Source of the DNA: an uncultured Gammaproteobacteria bacterium
GTDB lineage: Bacteria > Pseudomonadota > Gammaproteobacteria > Ga0077536
Length of the DNA stretch: 48,813 bases
Assembly: GCA_938075585.1 (NCBI GenBank)
Contig: CALJHG010000020.1
Span: 1-48,813, forward strand
Reading direction: 5' to 3'
The position numbers and the translations under genes were made by a program. The notes under the pieces are model-generated. The model made no database searches. It was given only the letters and a program-made list of their open reading frames with translations, and had not been told where the DNA came from. Position 1 is the first letter of the stretch. Each line of letters opens with the position of its first letter. Below are positions 15,561 through 23,298 of the stretch, one piece after another.

Positions 15561-16232
15561 GTGGTAAATTTAGTGATGACAGAAGCCGGGCTACCTAATC
15601 CAACTGGTACATCTAACCGAAGAAAACGTGCAAAGCGGATGTCTCCGAGTGCGAGACGAGAGCAGGTAGTATCAGGTGCGATCAAGGTTTGTGCTGAGAA
15701 GGGTTTGGCTGGAACTAGTCATGCATTGGTTGCCGAGCAAGTAGGTGTTTCGACGCCTACCGTTTTCTTGTATCTGCCCAGTAGAAAAACATTGATTGAT
15801 ACAGTCCTCGAGAAAGTAGAAGGTTATTGTATTGAATTAGTAGATGAAGCGTCCTCCGGACAAATCTCCGCACACGGGAAATTGCTTTCTATTTTAAGGG
15901 CATGGGCCACAGCAATAGACACCGATACTGACTATATTCGGGTGTGGTTAAGCTGGAGCGCGGCGGTTCACGAAGAAACCTGGCCGAAATATATTGCGTT
16001 CCAGGACAGAATTTTAGCTAGATTCGAGCGGATTATAAGTGACGGTAAATCCAGTGGAGAAGTCCTTGAAGCAGTCAATCCTGCGTGGGCATCTCACCAA
16101 ACTTATGGAAGCGGGAATATGATTGCTCAGATGAAATTCAGAGGAGTCGATAACCAAGAAATCGATGACTTTTTAAAACAATTTATTACAAGTATGATTG
16201 GAAATACCCGAACATTAGAGATTTTAAAATAA
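15561..16232 (+). CDS. TetR/AcrR-family transcriptional regulator
   Basis: The protein is about 220 residues long. An N-terminal helix-turn-helix domain occupies residues about 28-75 (SARREQVVSGAIKVCAEKGLAGTSHALVAEQVGVSTPTVFLYLPSRKTL pattern), followed by a helical ligand-binding and dimerisation domain. Such proteins usually repress a neighbouring gene until a ligand binds. It is divergent from the AlkB-like hydroxylase, and a perfect inverted repeat lies between them, so that operon is the likely target. The start is either GTG 15561 or ATG 15576; neither has a clear ribosome binding site, and the first 20 residues are poorly structured. Confidence 0.85.
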   Translation: MVNLVMTEAGLPNPTGTSNRRKRAKRMSPSARREQVVSGAIKVCAEKGLAGTSHALVAEQVGVSTPTVFLYLPSRKTLIDTVLEKVEGYCIELVDEASSGQISAHGKLLSILRAWATAIDTDTDYIRVWLSWSAAVHEETWPKYIAFQDRILARFERIISDGKSSGEVLEAVNPAWASHQTYGSGNMIAQMKFRGVDNQEIDDFLKQFITSMIGNTRTLEILK

Positions 16233-16312
16233 AATCTCACACTCATATTAATTTAATTTACTTTAATATTATCAATTGCTTATGTTATTATATAAATAAT
16301 TACCGCGTTATT

Positions 16313-16762
16313 TCAAAAAAAATGTTTAGTTAAGAGCTTATCAAGCTCATTCGCGAATTGACGTCGATCGCTTTGGGTGATGGTTGGAGGTCCACTCGTC
16401 TGCAAACCACTAGATCTCATGGTGTCATAAAAATCTCTTAACGTGACTTTTGCTGCTATCGTTTCCAGGGAGTAGAGTTCTCCTCTCGGATTCAGCGCAA
16501 AGGCGCCTTTGTGCAATATCTCTTGTGCCAAAGGTATGTCAGCAGTTACTACGAGATCACCTGCCACAACTCTGCGCACGATCTCATTGTCAGCCACATC
16601 AAATCCAGGTTTTACCTTTAAAAAGCGGATATTGGGGGAATTAGGCACGCTCAAATATTGATTTGCGACGAAGATGACCTCTATCAACCGCTTTCGGGCG
16701 GCATTATAAAGAATCTCCTTAACTATCTTGGGACAAGCGTCCGCGTCAACCCAAATTCTCAC
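16313..16762 (-). CDS. yaiI: YaiI/YqxD-family protein (UPF0178)
   Basis: The 149-residue protein matches the YaiI/YqxD family throughout: the [17 protein letters not shown] opening, [23 protein letters not shown], the [16 protein letters not shown] segment, LNPRGELY and the C-terminal [13 protein letters not shown]. The family has a PIN-like fold with conserved aspartates (DADAC, VADN, TADIP) and is suspected to be nucleolytic, but its role is not settled. Translation begins at GTG 16762 with AGTGAGG upstream. No functional link with the EthD gene upstream is apparent, though both are on the minus strand. Confidence 0.9.
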   Translation of the reverse strand: MRIWVDADACPKIVKEILYNAARKRLIEVIFVANQYLSVPNSPNIRFLKVKPGFDVADNEIVRRVVAGDLVVTADIPLAQEILHKGAFALNPRGELYSLETIAAKVTLRDFYDTMRSSGLQTSGPPTITQSDRRQFANELDKLLTKHFF

Positions 16763-16799
16763 CTCACTCGGACTCGTTTTACAAATAAAATCGGAATAT

Positions 16800-16820
16800 A
16801 TCTCCCACTATTTGGGAGAT
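16800..16820. terminator. Stem-loop at the end of the EthD-like gene
   Basis: ATCTCCCA (16800-16807) and TGGGAGAT (16813-16820) pair perfectly around a five-base loop that contains the stop codon of the leftward EthD-like gene. Only an AT-rich stretch, not a clean T-run, follows on the minus strand. It could be a weak terminator or an mRNA-end stabiliser upstream of yaiI. Confidence 0.4.
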
Positions 16821-17212
16821 CCGTCATAAGGTATGTTTAGCTCGGTATCAAATATTAGATTTTCCTTAGTAATAAAAACTCTAGATTCACTAAAATCAAT
16901 GAAACCACTCTCGTCATTGAGTAGTGCTTGAAAAGCTGCCGTACCTTCATCAGTCTCCATAGCCGCCGTAAGTGCACCCTCGCTCCGCCACCATACTTCA
17001 GTTATACCATCGTAAGGGGCAGCTAAACCCCGCGACTCAATGAGGCCCTGATTAATTGGCGTATCTATGGTGTGACTTTGAACGTACTTCACAGCATCTA
17101 TATTTTTTGTAAAGCTAGTAACTAATGGCCCATGCTCCTCTCTCCAATAGCGATGAAACTCTTCCTGAGACACCTCTTCTTTCTTTCTTAAACAGTAAAC
17201 CAATTTAACCAT
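16808..17212 (-). CDS. EthD-domain protein
   Basis: The protein has about 134 residues with the dimeric alpha+beta barrel of the EthD group: MVKLVYCLRKKEEVSQEEFHRYWREEHGPLV opening with the conserved W-EEHGP segment, then YVQSHTI and a C-terminal DESGFIDFSESRVFITKE strand. The founding protein is needed for ether degradation; relatives act in polyketide or aromatic chemistry. The start is placed at ATG 17212 because GGGGAAGA lies just upstream; nine codons of the longer frame lack a binding site. It is divergent from the dipeptidase gene. The substrate is unknown. Confidence 0.82.
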   Translation of the reverse strand: MVKLVYCLRKKEEVSQEEFHRYWREEHGPLVTSFTKNIDAVKYVQSHTIDTPINQGLIESRGLAAPYDGITEVWWRSEGALTAAMETDEGTAAFQALLNDESGFIDFSESRVFITKENLIFDTELNIPYDGSPK

Positions 17213-17325
17213 GAGTCTTCCCCTATCTATAATTTCCACACTTGCTCTAGATATTTTAGATTGCTAAATCTATCACAATTGCTATTTAATAAAGCAATAT
17301 AAAATTTTGATGTCAAAATAGTATA

Positions 17326-18540
17326 ATGCACTTGGTACTTTTAACACTGCTTCTGGGAACAATCTGTGGCCCACTTTACAGCATAGAAATATCTGAGGAG
17401 ATTCGCGAACTTCACAAAAGGGTTCTTGTTTTGGACTCTCATCTCGATACCCCGATCAGGTTGGCTATGCCGGGTTTTGATATCACAGAAAGACACGAAC
17501 ATCCAGCCGATCAGTCTCAAGTTGATCTTCCGAGAATGTTAGAGGGTGGTCTCGATGGAGGATTTTGGGTTATTTATACGTCTCAGGGAGAACTAACTGA
17601 AGCTGCTTACGCGGCCGTAAAAAAGAGTGCTTTCCGAACAGGAAATTTAATCAGAAAAATGGTGACCGACCATCCTAATGAATTTAGTCTCGCATTATCC
17701 GCAGATGATGCGAAAAGAATTGCCGATAATGGCAAGATCAGTGTCTATATGAGTATCGAAAATGCCTATCCGATAGGTACTAACCTATCTGTGTTGGACG
17801 AATTTTATGCCATGGGTGTCAGAATGCTTGGCTTAGTTCACGTAACAAATAATCAGTTTGCGGACAGTTCTACCGACCCACTGGGTCCGAAATGGAATGG
17901 TCTTTCTCCGCTTGGTCGTCAATTAGTAAAAAGAGCTAACGACCTGGGAATGATAATAGATGCATCTCACGCACATGATCTGGCATTGGAGCAAATGATC
18001 TCTCTATCTCGAACCCCTATTTTGCTCTCTCACTCTGGTTGTAAATCTGTTTTTGACCATCCAAGAAATGTAGGTGATAGATTACTTTTAAAACTTAAAG
18101 ATCAAGGTGGCGTAATACAATTGAACTCTTTAGGTGCATATCTCAAAACTATGGAGATACCCGAGGGTCGAAAAGCAATCTATAAAACAATCTTAAGAGA
18201 TAGGGCTCTTGGAGAGATAAACAATCAACCGATGCTATATAAAGATTTTGTTCATCGTTTTAACGCAATGTACAAAAGGTTCCCTAAAGCAATGGCCAGT
18301 CTGGACTACTATCTAGCGCACTTCGAGCACGGGCTGGATTTAATGGGGTCAAAGGCCGTAGGTGTTGGAGCTGACTGGGATGGAGGAGGGGGCGTCACTG
18401 GAATGAACGATGTTTCCAAAATACCTTACATTACCAAGTTCTTGTCGGAAAAAGGCTACGACGAAAAAGGCATTAATGATATTTGGAGCGGCAACCTACT
18501 ACGACTATTAAAGCAAGCCGAAATTAATAAATTAAAATAA
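17326..18540 (+). CDS. Membrane dipeptidase (peptidase M19)
   Basis: This 404-residue enzyme belongs to the renal dipeptidase family, zinc-dependent hydrolases of dipeptides, including those with D-residues. It has a short leader (MHLVLLTLLLGTICG, cut near LYS). Metal ligands are recognisable: the DSHLDTP motif near residue 39 (family HxD), a bridging glutamate in MSIENAYPIG, histidines in DASHAHD and LLSHSGCKSV, and a late aspartate in GADWDGGGGV. Amidohydrolase-type barrel strands lie between. It is exported, so it may recycle cell-wall or environmental peptides. A methyltransferase gene follows 43 bp downstream and an N-acyl-D-amino-acid deacylase faces that gene. Confidence 0.9.
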   Translation: MHLVLLTLLLGTICGPLYSIEISEEIRELHKRVLVLDSHLDTPIRLAMPGFDITERHEHPADQSQVDLPRMLEGGLDGGFWVIYTSQGELTEAAYAAVKKSAFRTGNLIRKMVTDHPNEFSLALSADDAKRIADNGKISVYMSIENAYPIGTNLSVLDEFYAMGVRMLGLVHVTNNQFADSSTDPLGPKWNGLSPLGRQLVKRANDLGMIIDASHAHDLALEQMISLSRTPILLSHSGCKSVFDHPRNVGDRLLLKLKDQGGVIQLNSLGAYLKTMEIPEGRKAIYKTILRDRALGEINNQPMLYKDFVHRFNAMYKRFPKAMASLDYYLAHFEHGLDLMGSKAVGVGADWDGGGGVTGMNDVSKIPYITKFLSEKGYDEKGINDIWSGNLLRLLKQAEINKLK

Positions 18541-18583
18541 GAAATTGCCCAGCAATTAGATCTCAACTAAAGGCACCTAAATC

Positions 18584-19429
18584 ATGAGCGAAAACGAATT
18601 ACCTCGAACAGAAATGGATGAGTATTGGAATGAGGCAGGGGGCGCGAAATGGGTCAAAAACCTGAATCACCTAGAAGATATGTTGGCACCAATCAGTAGA
18701 CATCTGGTAGCATCGTTGTCTCTGGAAAATGTTACCCAAGTCTTGGATGTTGGTTGTGGAGGAGGCAGAGTCTCAGCGCAGGTTGCAGACAAACTCCGAG
18801 GATCGGGTGAAATTGTAGCGGCAGATATTTCGGAGACTATTTTAGCTAGCGCTACTGCCGCTAGAAAAGAGACCACCAATCTGTCCTTTATCCACTGTGA
18901 CGCTGAAACGTATGCTTTTGAGCCCAATTCGTTCGACCTAATCATTTCTCAATTCGGTGTGATGTTTTTCAGCGCGCCTGTCAATGCATTCAAAAATATT
19001 CATTCTGCACTCCGAAACAATGGAAGGCTTAATTTTGTCTGCTGGCAATCGATACATGAAAATCCGTGGATGAAAACTGCTGCCTCAGCAGCATTCGAAA
19101 TTCTGGAGCGCCCTCCATCCCCTGAGCCCGGCGAACCGGGCCCGTTCTCATTAGCGGACAAAGAACTATTAGTAGGAACACTCTCCAGTGCCGGCTTCAA
19201 AAGTATTCAGGCAAAACCTATCTCGGAGGCGCTCGATTTAGGCACGGTCGACCAAGCGGTATCTTTGATGACTGATATGGGTCCCAGCGCCAAGCCTATA
19301 TCCGAGGCATCTCCAGAAAATAGACAACAAGCCGTAGCCAAGATACGGGAAGCAATGCAAGCCAACGAAACCTCGGCAGGTCGCGTGAAACTGAAAGGAT
19401 CTTTCTGGTTAGTTACCGCCCAAGCGTGA
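18584..19429 (+). CDS. Class I SAM-dependent methyltransferase
   Basis: The 281-residue protein has the class I methyltransferase core: motif I VLDVGCGGGRVS at about residues 48-60, an acidic residue at the end of the second strand (VAADIS), the motif II region HCDAETYAFEPNSFDLIISQFGVMFF, and a post-motif FVCWQS. A 20-residue WNEAGGAKWVKNL opening is common in the UbiE-like and methyltransferase-11/25 groups. The acceptor is unknown; the C-terminal half (from about residue 160) contains no recognisable substrate motif. It lies downstream of the dipeptidase in the same direction and ends at a hairpin shared with the convergent deacylase. Confidence 0.85.
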   Translation: MSENELPRTEMDEYWNEAGGAKWVKNLNHLEDMLAPISRHLVASLSLENVTQVLDVGCGGGRVSAQVADKLRGSGEIVAADISETILASATAARKETTNLSFIHCDAETYAFEPNSFDLIISQFGVMFFSAPVNAFKNIHSALRNNGRLNFVCWQSIHENPWMKTAASAAFEILERPPSPEPGEPGPFSLADKELLVGTLSSAGFKSIQAKPISEALDLGTVDQAVSLMTDMGPSAKPISEASPENRQQAVAKIREAMQANETSAGRVKLKGSFWLVTAQA

Positions 19430-19431
19430 AA

Positions 19432-21162
19432 TCAAGCGGCGCTTTTTCGCGCCGCTTTCAAACTGCCACTCCCATGACGTAGCAACTCTCCAGAAAACGT
19501 ATTTGTCTGTTGATCATTCTCGATAGTCACCTGCCCATTAATCAACACGTACTTGTAACCTTTTGCCTTTTGCACTCTGCGCCACTCATTACCAGGCAAA
19601 TCATGAACTACTTCGGGCGGGGTTATCTCCAAATTATCCAAGTCGTAAACCAATATATCGGCTGGAGCACCAACCTTTAGTACACCGCGATCTTTACAAC
19701 CAGCTAACTCGGCGGGCAAAGCAGACAACCTCCAATGGGCGTCTTCTAAACTCAACATATTATTATCCCGAACAATTTTTATGAGAGTCTCTGTAGGGTA
19801 CCTCCCAGCGGTCAAAAATTTCGTGTGCGCCCCTCCATCAGATACCCCAAATAAAATATAAGGTACATCGACAACCTCTTTAAGCAGGTCTAGCCGGGTA
19901 CCGGGGGGTGCTGCAAAAAACTCAGTCTCTAAATTGTCGGCAACTACTATGTCTAGCATAACATCAACTAGATCTTTCCCAGTCTTCTCAGCAATAAGGC
20001 CTATAGTGTGATCAAGCCACTGTTGCGATTCGGGAGCAACAGGCCCCGTAACTACAATATTTTCAAACGGACCAGTTACTAATTCTGGGATCTGCTCCTT
20101 CAACGCAGGCCTTCTAGCTGGATCAGCTAATTTAGCTAGTCGCTCTTCCCGTGTCCCTACAGTCGCTTCACGCCAGGCAGGACACTCATCAAACAAATTC
20201 CAGTCTTCAAATGTGAAGCCGTAGCCTGCGTCAGTAGTAAGGCCCTGTCCATACACCCGAACACCCTGTGCTCGGCAACGCTCCAGCCACTCAATCACTT
20301 TACGATGGATCTGAGGTTTAGTGTCGTAGACCTGCACTACATTAAAAACGATGGGTCTCCCACTGACTCTCGATAATTCCATGATGTGTTCTTGATCCGC
20401 CTTAGGATCTCCTGACACCATCGTAGTCTGCATATGGCCTGCGTTACGTTTACGCAAAACCTTAGCAAACTCTAACGAGGTTTCGTCGTGCATTACGTCG
20501 GTCGGCATAGCGGTCCCATCGTAATCTAATTGGACGCCAGCAGGACCATCAGGCGGAAGCCGTTGAGCAGACCATCCACATCCACCAGCGTCCATTGATT
20601 CTTCCAATAACCGACACATTTCGGCATGCTCTTTGTCAGTCGGCATTCTCCCCGCCTTAGCATCCTCTAGGCCAAGAACGGAAATTAAAATAGGATTGAT
20701 CGGAACATAAGGAACAATGTTTATTGCTTTAGGTGTCCGTTCAACACTATCGAGATACTCTGGAAAAGACTCCCAGTCCCAGGGCATACCTTCTTTCATA
20801 GACGCTAAGGGAATAGCCTCCACTCTAGTCATCGATAACATAGAGCGCTCCCGAGCTTCTGGTGCAACTGGGGCAAAACCGAAGCCACAGTTCCCTATTA
20901 CAACTGTAGTAATTCCATGCCAAGAAGAGATCGAGCAATAAGGGTCCCAAAATAACTGCGCGTCGTAATGCGTATGCAGATCAACAAAGCCTGGGGCCAC
21001 AATCATCCCCTCGGCATCTAAAGTTTTTTCAGCGCGGGAGGCATCTATATGCCCTATTTCAGAGACTACGCCATCTTTGATTCCAACATCTGCCTTGTAC
21101 CGAGGCATGCGAGCCCCGTCGACCACCGTGCCACCTTTTATAACAGTATCAAATTCGCTCAT
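19432..21162 (-). CDS. N-acyl-D-amino-acid deacylase / D-aminoacylase-like amidohydrolase
   Basis: The 576-residue protein is a metal-dependent amidohydrolase of the D-aminoacylase group. The opening DTVIKGGTVVDGARMPRYKAD and VAPGFVDLHTHYDAQLFWDP (HTH metal site) are diagnostic, with VIGNCGFGFAPV next and a late GVSDGGAHTKF aspartate motif; the C-terminal APADILVYDLD is the composite beta domain. It probably releases D-amino acids from N-acylated forms, though related enzymes accept other amides. The start is ATG 21162 with GGAGGGAG upstream; an 11-codon extension is unlikely. It is convergent with the methyltransferase and divergent from an SDR gene. Confidence 0.87.
   Translation of the reverse strand: MSEFDTVIKGGTVVDGARMPRYKADVGIKDGVVSEIGHIDASRAEKTLDAEGMIVAPGFVDLHTHYDAQLFWDPYCSISSWHGITTVVIGNCGFGFAPVAPEARERSMLSMTRVEAIPLASMKEGMPWDWESFPEYLDSVERTPKAINIVPYVPINPILISVLGLEDAKAGRMPTDKEHAEMCRLLEESMDAGGCGWSAQRLPPDGPAGVQLDYDGTAMPTDVMHDETSLEFAKVLRKRNAGHMQTTMVSGDPKADQEHIMELSRVSGRPIVFNVVQVYDTKPQIHRKVIEWLERCRAQGVRVYGQGLTTDAGYGFTFEDWNLFDECPAWREATVGTREERLAKLADPARRPALKEQIPELVTGPFENIVVTGPVAPESQQWLDHTIGLIAEKTGKDLVDVMLDIVVADNLETEFFAAPPGTRLDLLKEVVDVPYILFGVSDGGAHTKFLTAGRYPTETLIKIVRDNNMLSLEDAHWRLSALPAELAGCKDRGVLKVGAPADILVYDLDNLEITPPEVVHDLPGNEWRRVQKAKGYKYVLINGQVTIENDQQTNTFSGELLRHGSGSLKAARKSAA
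19434..19457. terminator. Bidirectional terminator hairpin
   Basis: AAGCGGCGC (19434-19442) and GCGCCGCTT (19449-19457) pair perfectly around TTTTTC between convergent genes. The GC-rich nine-pair stem overlaps the last codons of the deacylase gene and probably ends transcripts in both directions, although flanking T-runs are short. Confidence 0.6.
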
Positions 21163-21335
21163 TTTTCTCCCTCCGCAACGTAAACGAATACTCAACTATA
21201 ACTAGTGGAATACCTATTTGTCTATCATTACATTATAGTGCATCGTAAAGATATGACCTGTTCATCTCGCTAATCACTATAGCTTAATTCAGTAATTTTT
21301 CGAAAATGATAACGCAAAAAATTAAGGAGAAAAAA

Positions 21336-22211
21336 ATGAGATTGGAGAAAAAAATCGCTATCGTCACTGGTGGCGCCAACGGTATGGGACGCTCAACAGC
21401 AATTAGATTTTTGCAGGAAGGGGCTTATGTCGTTATAGCAGACTACAATGATACGAACGGAACCGACACAATGCGTGAAATTGAGCAGCAAGGTTTCGGT
21501 GATTCTGTGCGATTCATTAAAACTGATGTATCTAAAGAAGCTGATATCAAAAAAATGATCGAATGCGCTGCTGACAACTTCGGCGGTCTAGACATCATCT
21601 TTAATAATGCAGGAGTAGGTGGTGCTGTTGGCCCAGTCTGGGATTTACAAGTGGACGAGTGGGACTATACTTTTGATGTACTGGTTAAAGGGGTTTTCCT
21701 TGGCGTAAAACACGCGTCTAGATTGATGAGACAGCAAGGGAGAGGCGGTGCGATAATAAATACCGCTTCAATAGCAGGGATAAGTGGTGGTTGTGGACCT
21801 CTGTCCTACAGTGCGGCAAAAGCCGCTGTAATCAACCTCACTAAAGCAGCGTCTGTGCAACTTGCGCCGGATAGAATTCGAGTTAACGCTATATGTCCTG
21901 GTTTTATCCTGACCGGACTCACCCAAGGAATGAACCAATCTGCCGAGGATGTCGCTGCTAATCTTGCGGGCAAGCAACCGTACCCCGACCATGGACGCGG
22001 GGAAGATATTGCGGGAACTGCACTATTTTTAGCCACGGAAGATTCGCGATTTGTAAATGGCGAGGCGATTGTGGTGGACGGCGCGCTCACGGCTCTTGGC
22101 CCAGATCTATGGCAAAGGTGGGATCTTCCCTATGAGCGAGACATGGATAAAAGCGTGCTAAATAGGGGCACTACCGGCGAGGGCCATGTGAGACGTAAGC
22201 TTAATGACTGA
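21336..22211 (+). CDS. Short-chain dehydrogenase/reductase
   Basis: The 291-residue SDR has the cofactor motif TGGANGMGRS at about residues 11-20, DYNDTNG after the second strand (NAD preference suggested by the acidic residue), the NNAGVGG motif, a catalytic serine in NTASIAG, and YSAAK with the catalytic tyrosine and lysine. A C-terminal extension of about 40 residues after VVDGALTALGPDLW, ending in an R-rich tail, is longer than usual. The start is ATG 21336, with AAGGAG nine bases upstream; ten codons of a longer frame are dropped. The substrate is unknown. It is divergent from the deacylase gene. Confidence 0.88.
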   Translation: MRLEKKIAIVTGGANGMGRSTAIRFLQEGAYVVIADYNDTNGTDTMREIEQQGFGDSVRFIKTDVSKEADIKKMIECAADNFGGLDIIFNNAGVGGAVGPVWDLQVDEWDYTFDVLVKGVFLGVKHASRLMRQQGRGGAIINTASIAGISGGCGPLSYSAAKAAVINLTKAASVQLAPDRIRVNAICPGFILTGLTQGMNQSAEDVAANLAGKQPYPDHGRGEDIAGTALFLATEDSRFVNGEAIVVDGALTALGPDLWQRWDLPYERDMDKSVLNRGTTGEGHVRRKLND

Positions 22212-22218
22212 GAGATCA

Positions 22219-22806
22219 TTACTGATTGGCTTGATTATCCAAAAATTTCTCTAGACAAGTTCGGATCGCACCAGCAATCAGTGAACGATTTTCGGGGCGC
22301 CGCAAGGGCTCCGAAAGTTCAATTTGTACTCCCATTCCTGACCGACCTCGGTTACAAATATTATTATGATGTTTGCCAGGGAATCGATGACCTACTGTTC
22401 TTACTTCTACCGCCATCGACCTGATGCTGTCTGCGATAATATGTATTAATACTTTGTCTAAACCGCCCAAGAAAACAATTTCTTCGGCATCATTGCATCC
22501 GTGTATCGTAACCACGGTATCGTGTCCCTTCACTGCGTTAATACAGGTCGGCTCATCGAAAATATGACTCGTTATATGCAATGACACATAATTTTCGTCC
22601 ACAATTTTGTGACTTTCAAAACGATATAAACTGAGATCATCTCCGGCTATCAGCGCAGATATCTCAGAAGTCCCAACCTCAATCACACCCGCGTGAGGCG
22701 CAACCACAATCAGTTTATGGCCTCGCCCTACAAATGATATTGAATAATCAGCCCCTTCTTCCTCATTCCTCGCTAGCTCTTGGAAGTTCTTATATATGTC
22801 TGACAT
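22219..22806 (-). CDS. Poly-gamma-glutamate hydrolase-family protein
   Basis: The 195-residue protein resembles the poly-gamma-glutamate hydrolase (PghP, formerly phage replication-like) family of zinc amidohydrolases. Visible features are the IVVAPHAGVIEVGTSEIS motif with its histidine and glutamate at about residues 37-41, SLHITSHIFDEP, VVTIHGCNDAEE and the late NRGRSGMGVQIELSEPLR segment. Phage members cut the gamma-glutamate capsule of Bacillus; a chromosomal copy in a gammaproteobacterium likely acts on another gamma-linked or amide polymer. It sits downstream of a dehalogenase remnant on the same strand and is convergent with the preceding SDR gene. Confidence 0.78.
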   Translation of the reverse strand: MSDIYKNFQELARNEEEGADYSISFVGRGHKLIVVAPHAGVIEVGTSEISALIAGDDLSLYRFESHKIVDENYVSLHITSHIFDEPTCINAVKGHDTVVTIHGCNDAEEIVFLGGLDKVLIHIIADSIRSMAVEVRTVGHRFPGKHHNNICNRGRSGMGVQIELSEPLRRPENRSLIAGAIRTCLEKFLDNQANQ

Positions 22807-22834
22807 ACCTCGGCTCTATAACCCAAACATCAAT

Positions 22835-23026
22835 CTAACTAGTCTGAACAAATAATTCTATAAGTGCACCAACCGTTTCAGGAGCATCCTCTTGCAAAAA
22901 GTGACCCACGCCCGGCAGTGTGACTATAGGTCCCTGCGGCCAAAGATCCTTAAAACAGCCAATAGTAAATTCGCTAGGTAGCGCTCGATCAGCTTCGCCG
23001 TGGACGTACATCGCAGCTTTTGGTTA
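22835..23026 (-). pseudogene. C-terminal remnant of a haloalkane-dehalogenase-like alpha/beta hydrolase
   Basis: About 60 codons read KAAMYVHGEADRALPSE, then LWPQGPIVTLPGVGHFLQED and APETVGALIELF, followed by a stop at 22835. This matches the end of haloalkane dehalogenases and close relatives, including the catalytic histidine region (GVGHFLQEDAP). Everything upstream, about 230 residues with the nucleophile and acid, is absent; the frame dissolves into AT-rich sequence beside the terminator of the small-ORF unit. No start or ribosome binding site is present, so it is a decayed fragment. The truncation point marks an old deletion or insertion junction. Confidence 0.7.
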
Positions 23027-23050
23027 TTTTAAATCTATAAAATTTAGGCA

Positions 23051-23081
23051 AAAAAAAGGAGGCATTTAATTTATGCCTCCT
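23051..23081 (-). terminator. Intrinsic terminator of the small-ORF unit
   Basis: On the minus strand AGGAGGCAT pairs with ATGCCTCCT (9 pairs, 23057-23081) around AAATTAA and is followed by a run of seven T (23051-23057 region). It is a textbook intrinsic terminator for leftward transcription of the 28-codon ORF. Confidence 0.9.
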
Positions 23082-23083
23082 CC

Positions 23084-23113
23084 GTGATTGGTTGTATCGA
23101 CAACCTTGATCAC
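23084..23113 (-). ncRNA. Second stem-loop in the 3' region of the small-ORF transcript
   Basis: GGTTGT pairs with ACAACC around a four-base loop, and outer GTGAT/ATCAC pairs extend it across a small asymmetric bulge. It lies between the ORF stop and the terminator, so the transcript has a strongly structured 3' region, as in small regulatory RNAs. Confidence 0.6.
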
Positions 23114-23118
23114 ACTAT

Positions 23119-23205
23119 TTAGTTATTATCCTCGGTATTAAGAAAGATCTCTTGCCCTCGAATAAACTCAATAATTGTCGATACGCTTGCCATATCACTA
23201 GACAT
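23119..23205 (-). CDS. 28-residue small protein with near-perfect ribosome binding site
   Basis: ATG 23205 to TAA 23119 encodes MSSDMASVSTIIEFI followed by RGQEIFLNTEDNN. On the minus strand AAAAGGAGGTGATCT precedes it, with GGAGG seven bases from the ATG; this is complementary to the whole 16S anti-Shine-Dalgarno. A promoter-like pair lies upstream and two hairpins, the second an intrinsic terminator, lie downstream, so it is a self-contained transcription unit of roughly 180 nt. The peptide is acidic with a possible amphipathic helix (VSTIIEFIRGQEIF). I do not recognise a family. It could be a small regulatory or structural protein, a RiPP-like precursor without nearby enzymes, or the coding part of a dual-function RNA. 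Confidence 0.75.
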   Translation of the reverse strand: MSSDMASVSTIIEFIRGQEIFLNTEDNN

Positions 23206-23212
23206 TAGATCA

Positions 23213-23217
23213 CCTCC
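23213..23217 (-). promoter_or_regulatory. Extended consensus ribosome binding site
   Basis: Minus-strand GGAGG inside AGGAGGTGATC gives an almost complete match to the 16S 3' end. It is the strongest ribosome binding site I saw in the window and predicts very high translation of the 28-codon ORF. Confidence 0.88.
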
Positions 23218-23238
23218 TTTTAAATTTTTTAAAGTCTG

Positions 23239-23271
23239 AGTATAGAACCTTATTGGGCCGGCTGTACAGCC
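23239..23271 (-). promoter_or_regulatory. Promoter with overlapping palindrome for the small ORF
   Basis: Minus-strand TGTACA (23263-23268, four of six matches to TTGACA) and TATACT (23239-23244, five of six to TATAAT) are 18 bases apart. The -35 box sits at the centre of the perfect palindrome GGCTGTACAGCC (23260-23271), a likely regulator site. Confidence 0.55.
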
Positions 23272-23298
23272 CCTTTTTAATAAATCTGACCGAAATTT

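Noticed and set aside
23260-23271. LexA box
   Set aside because: CTGT and ACAG are adjacent here instead of separated by the eight bases of the LexA consensus.
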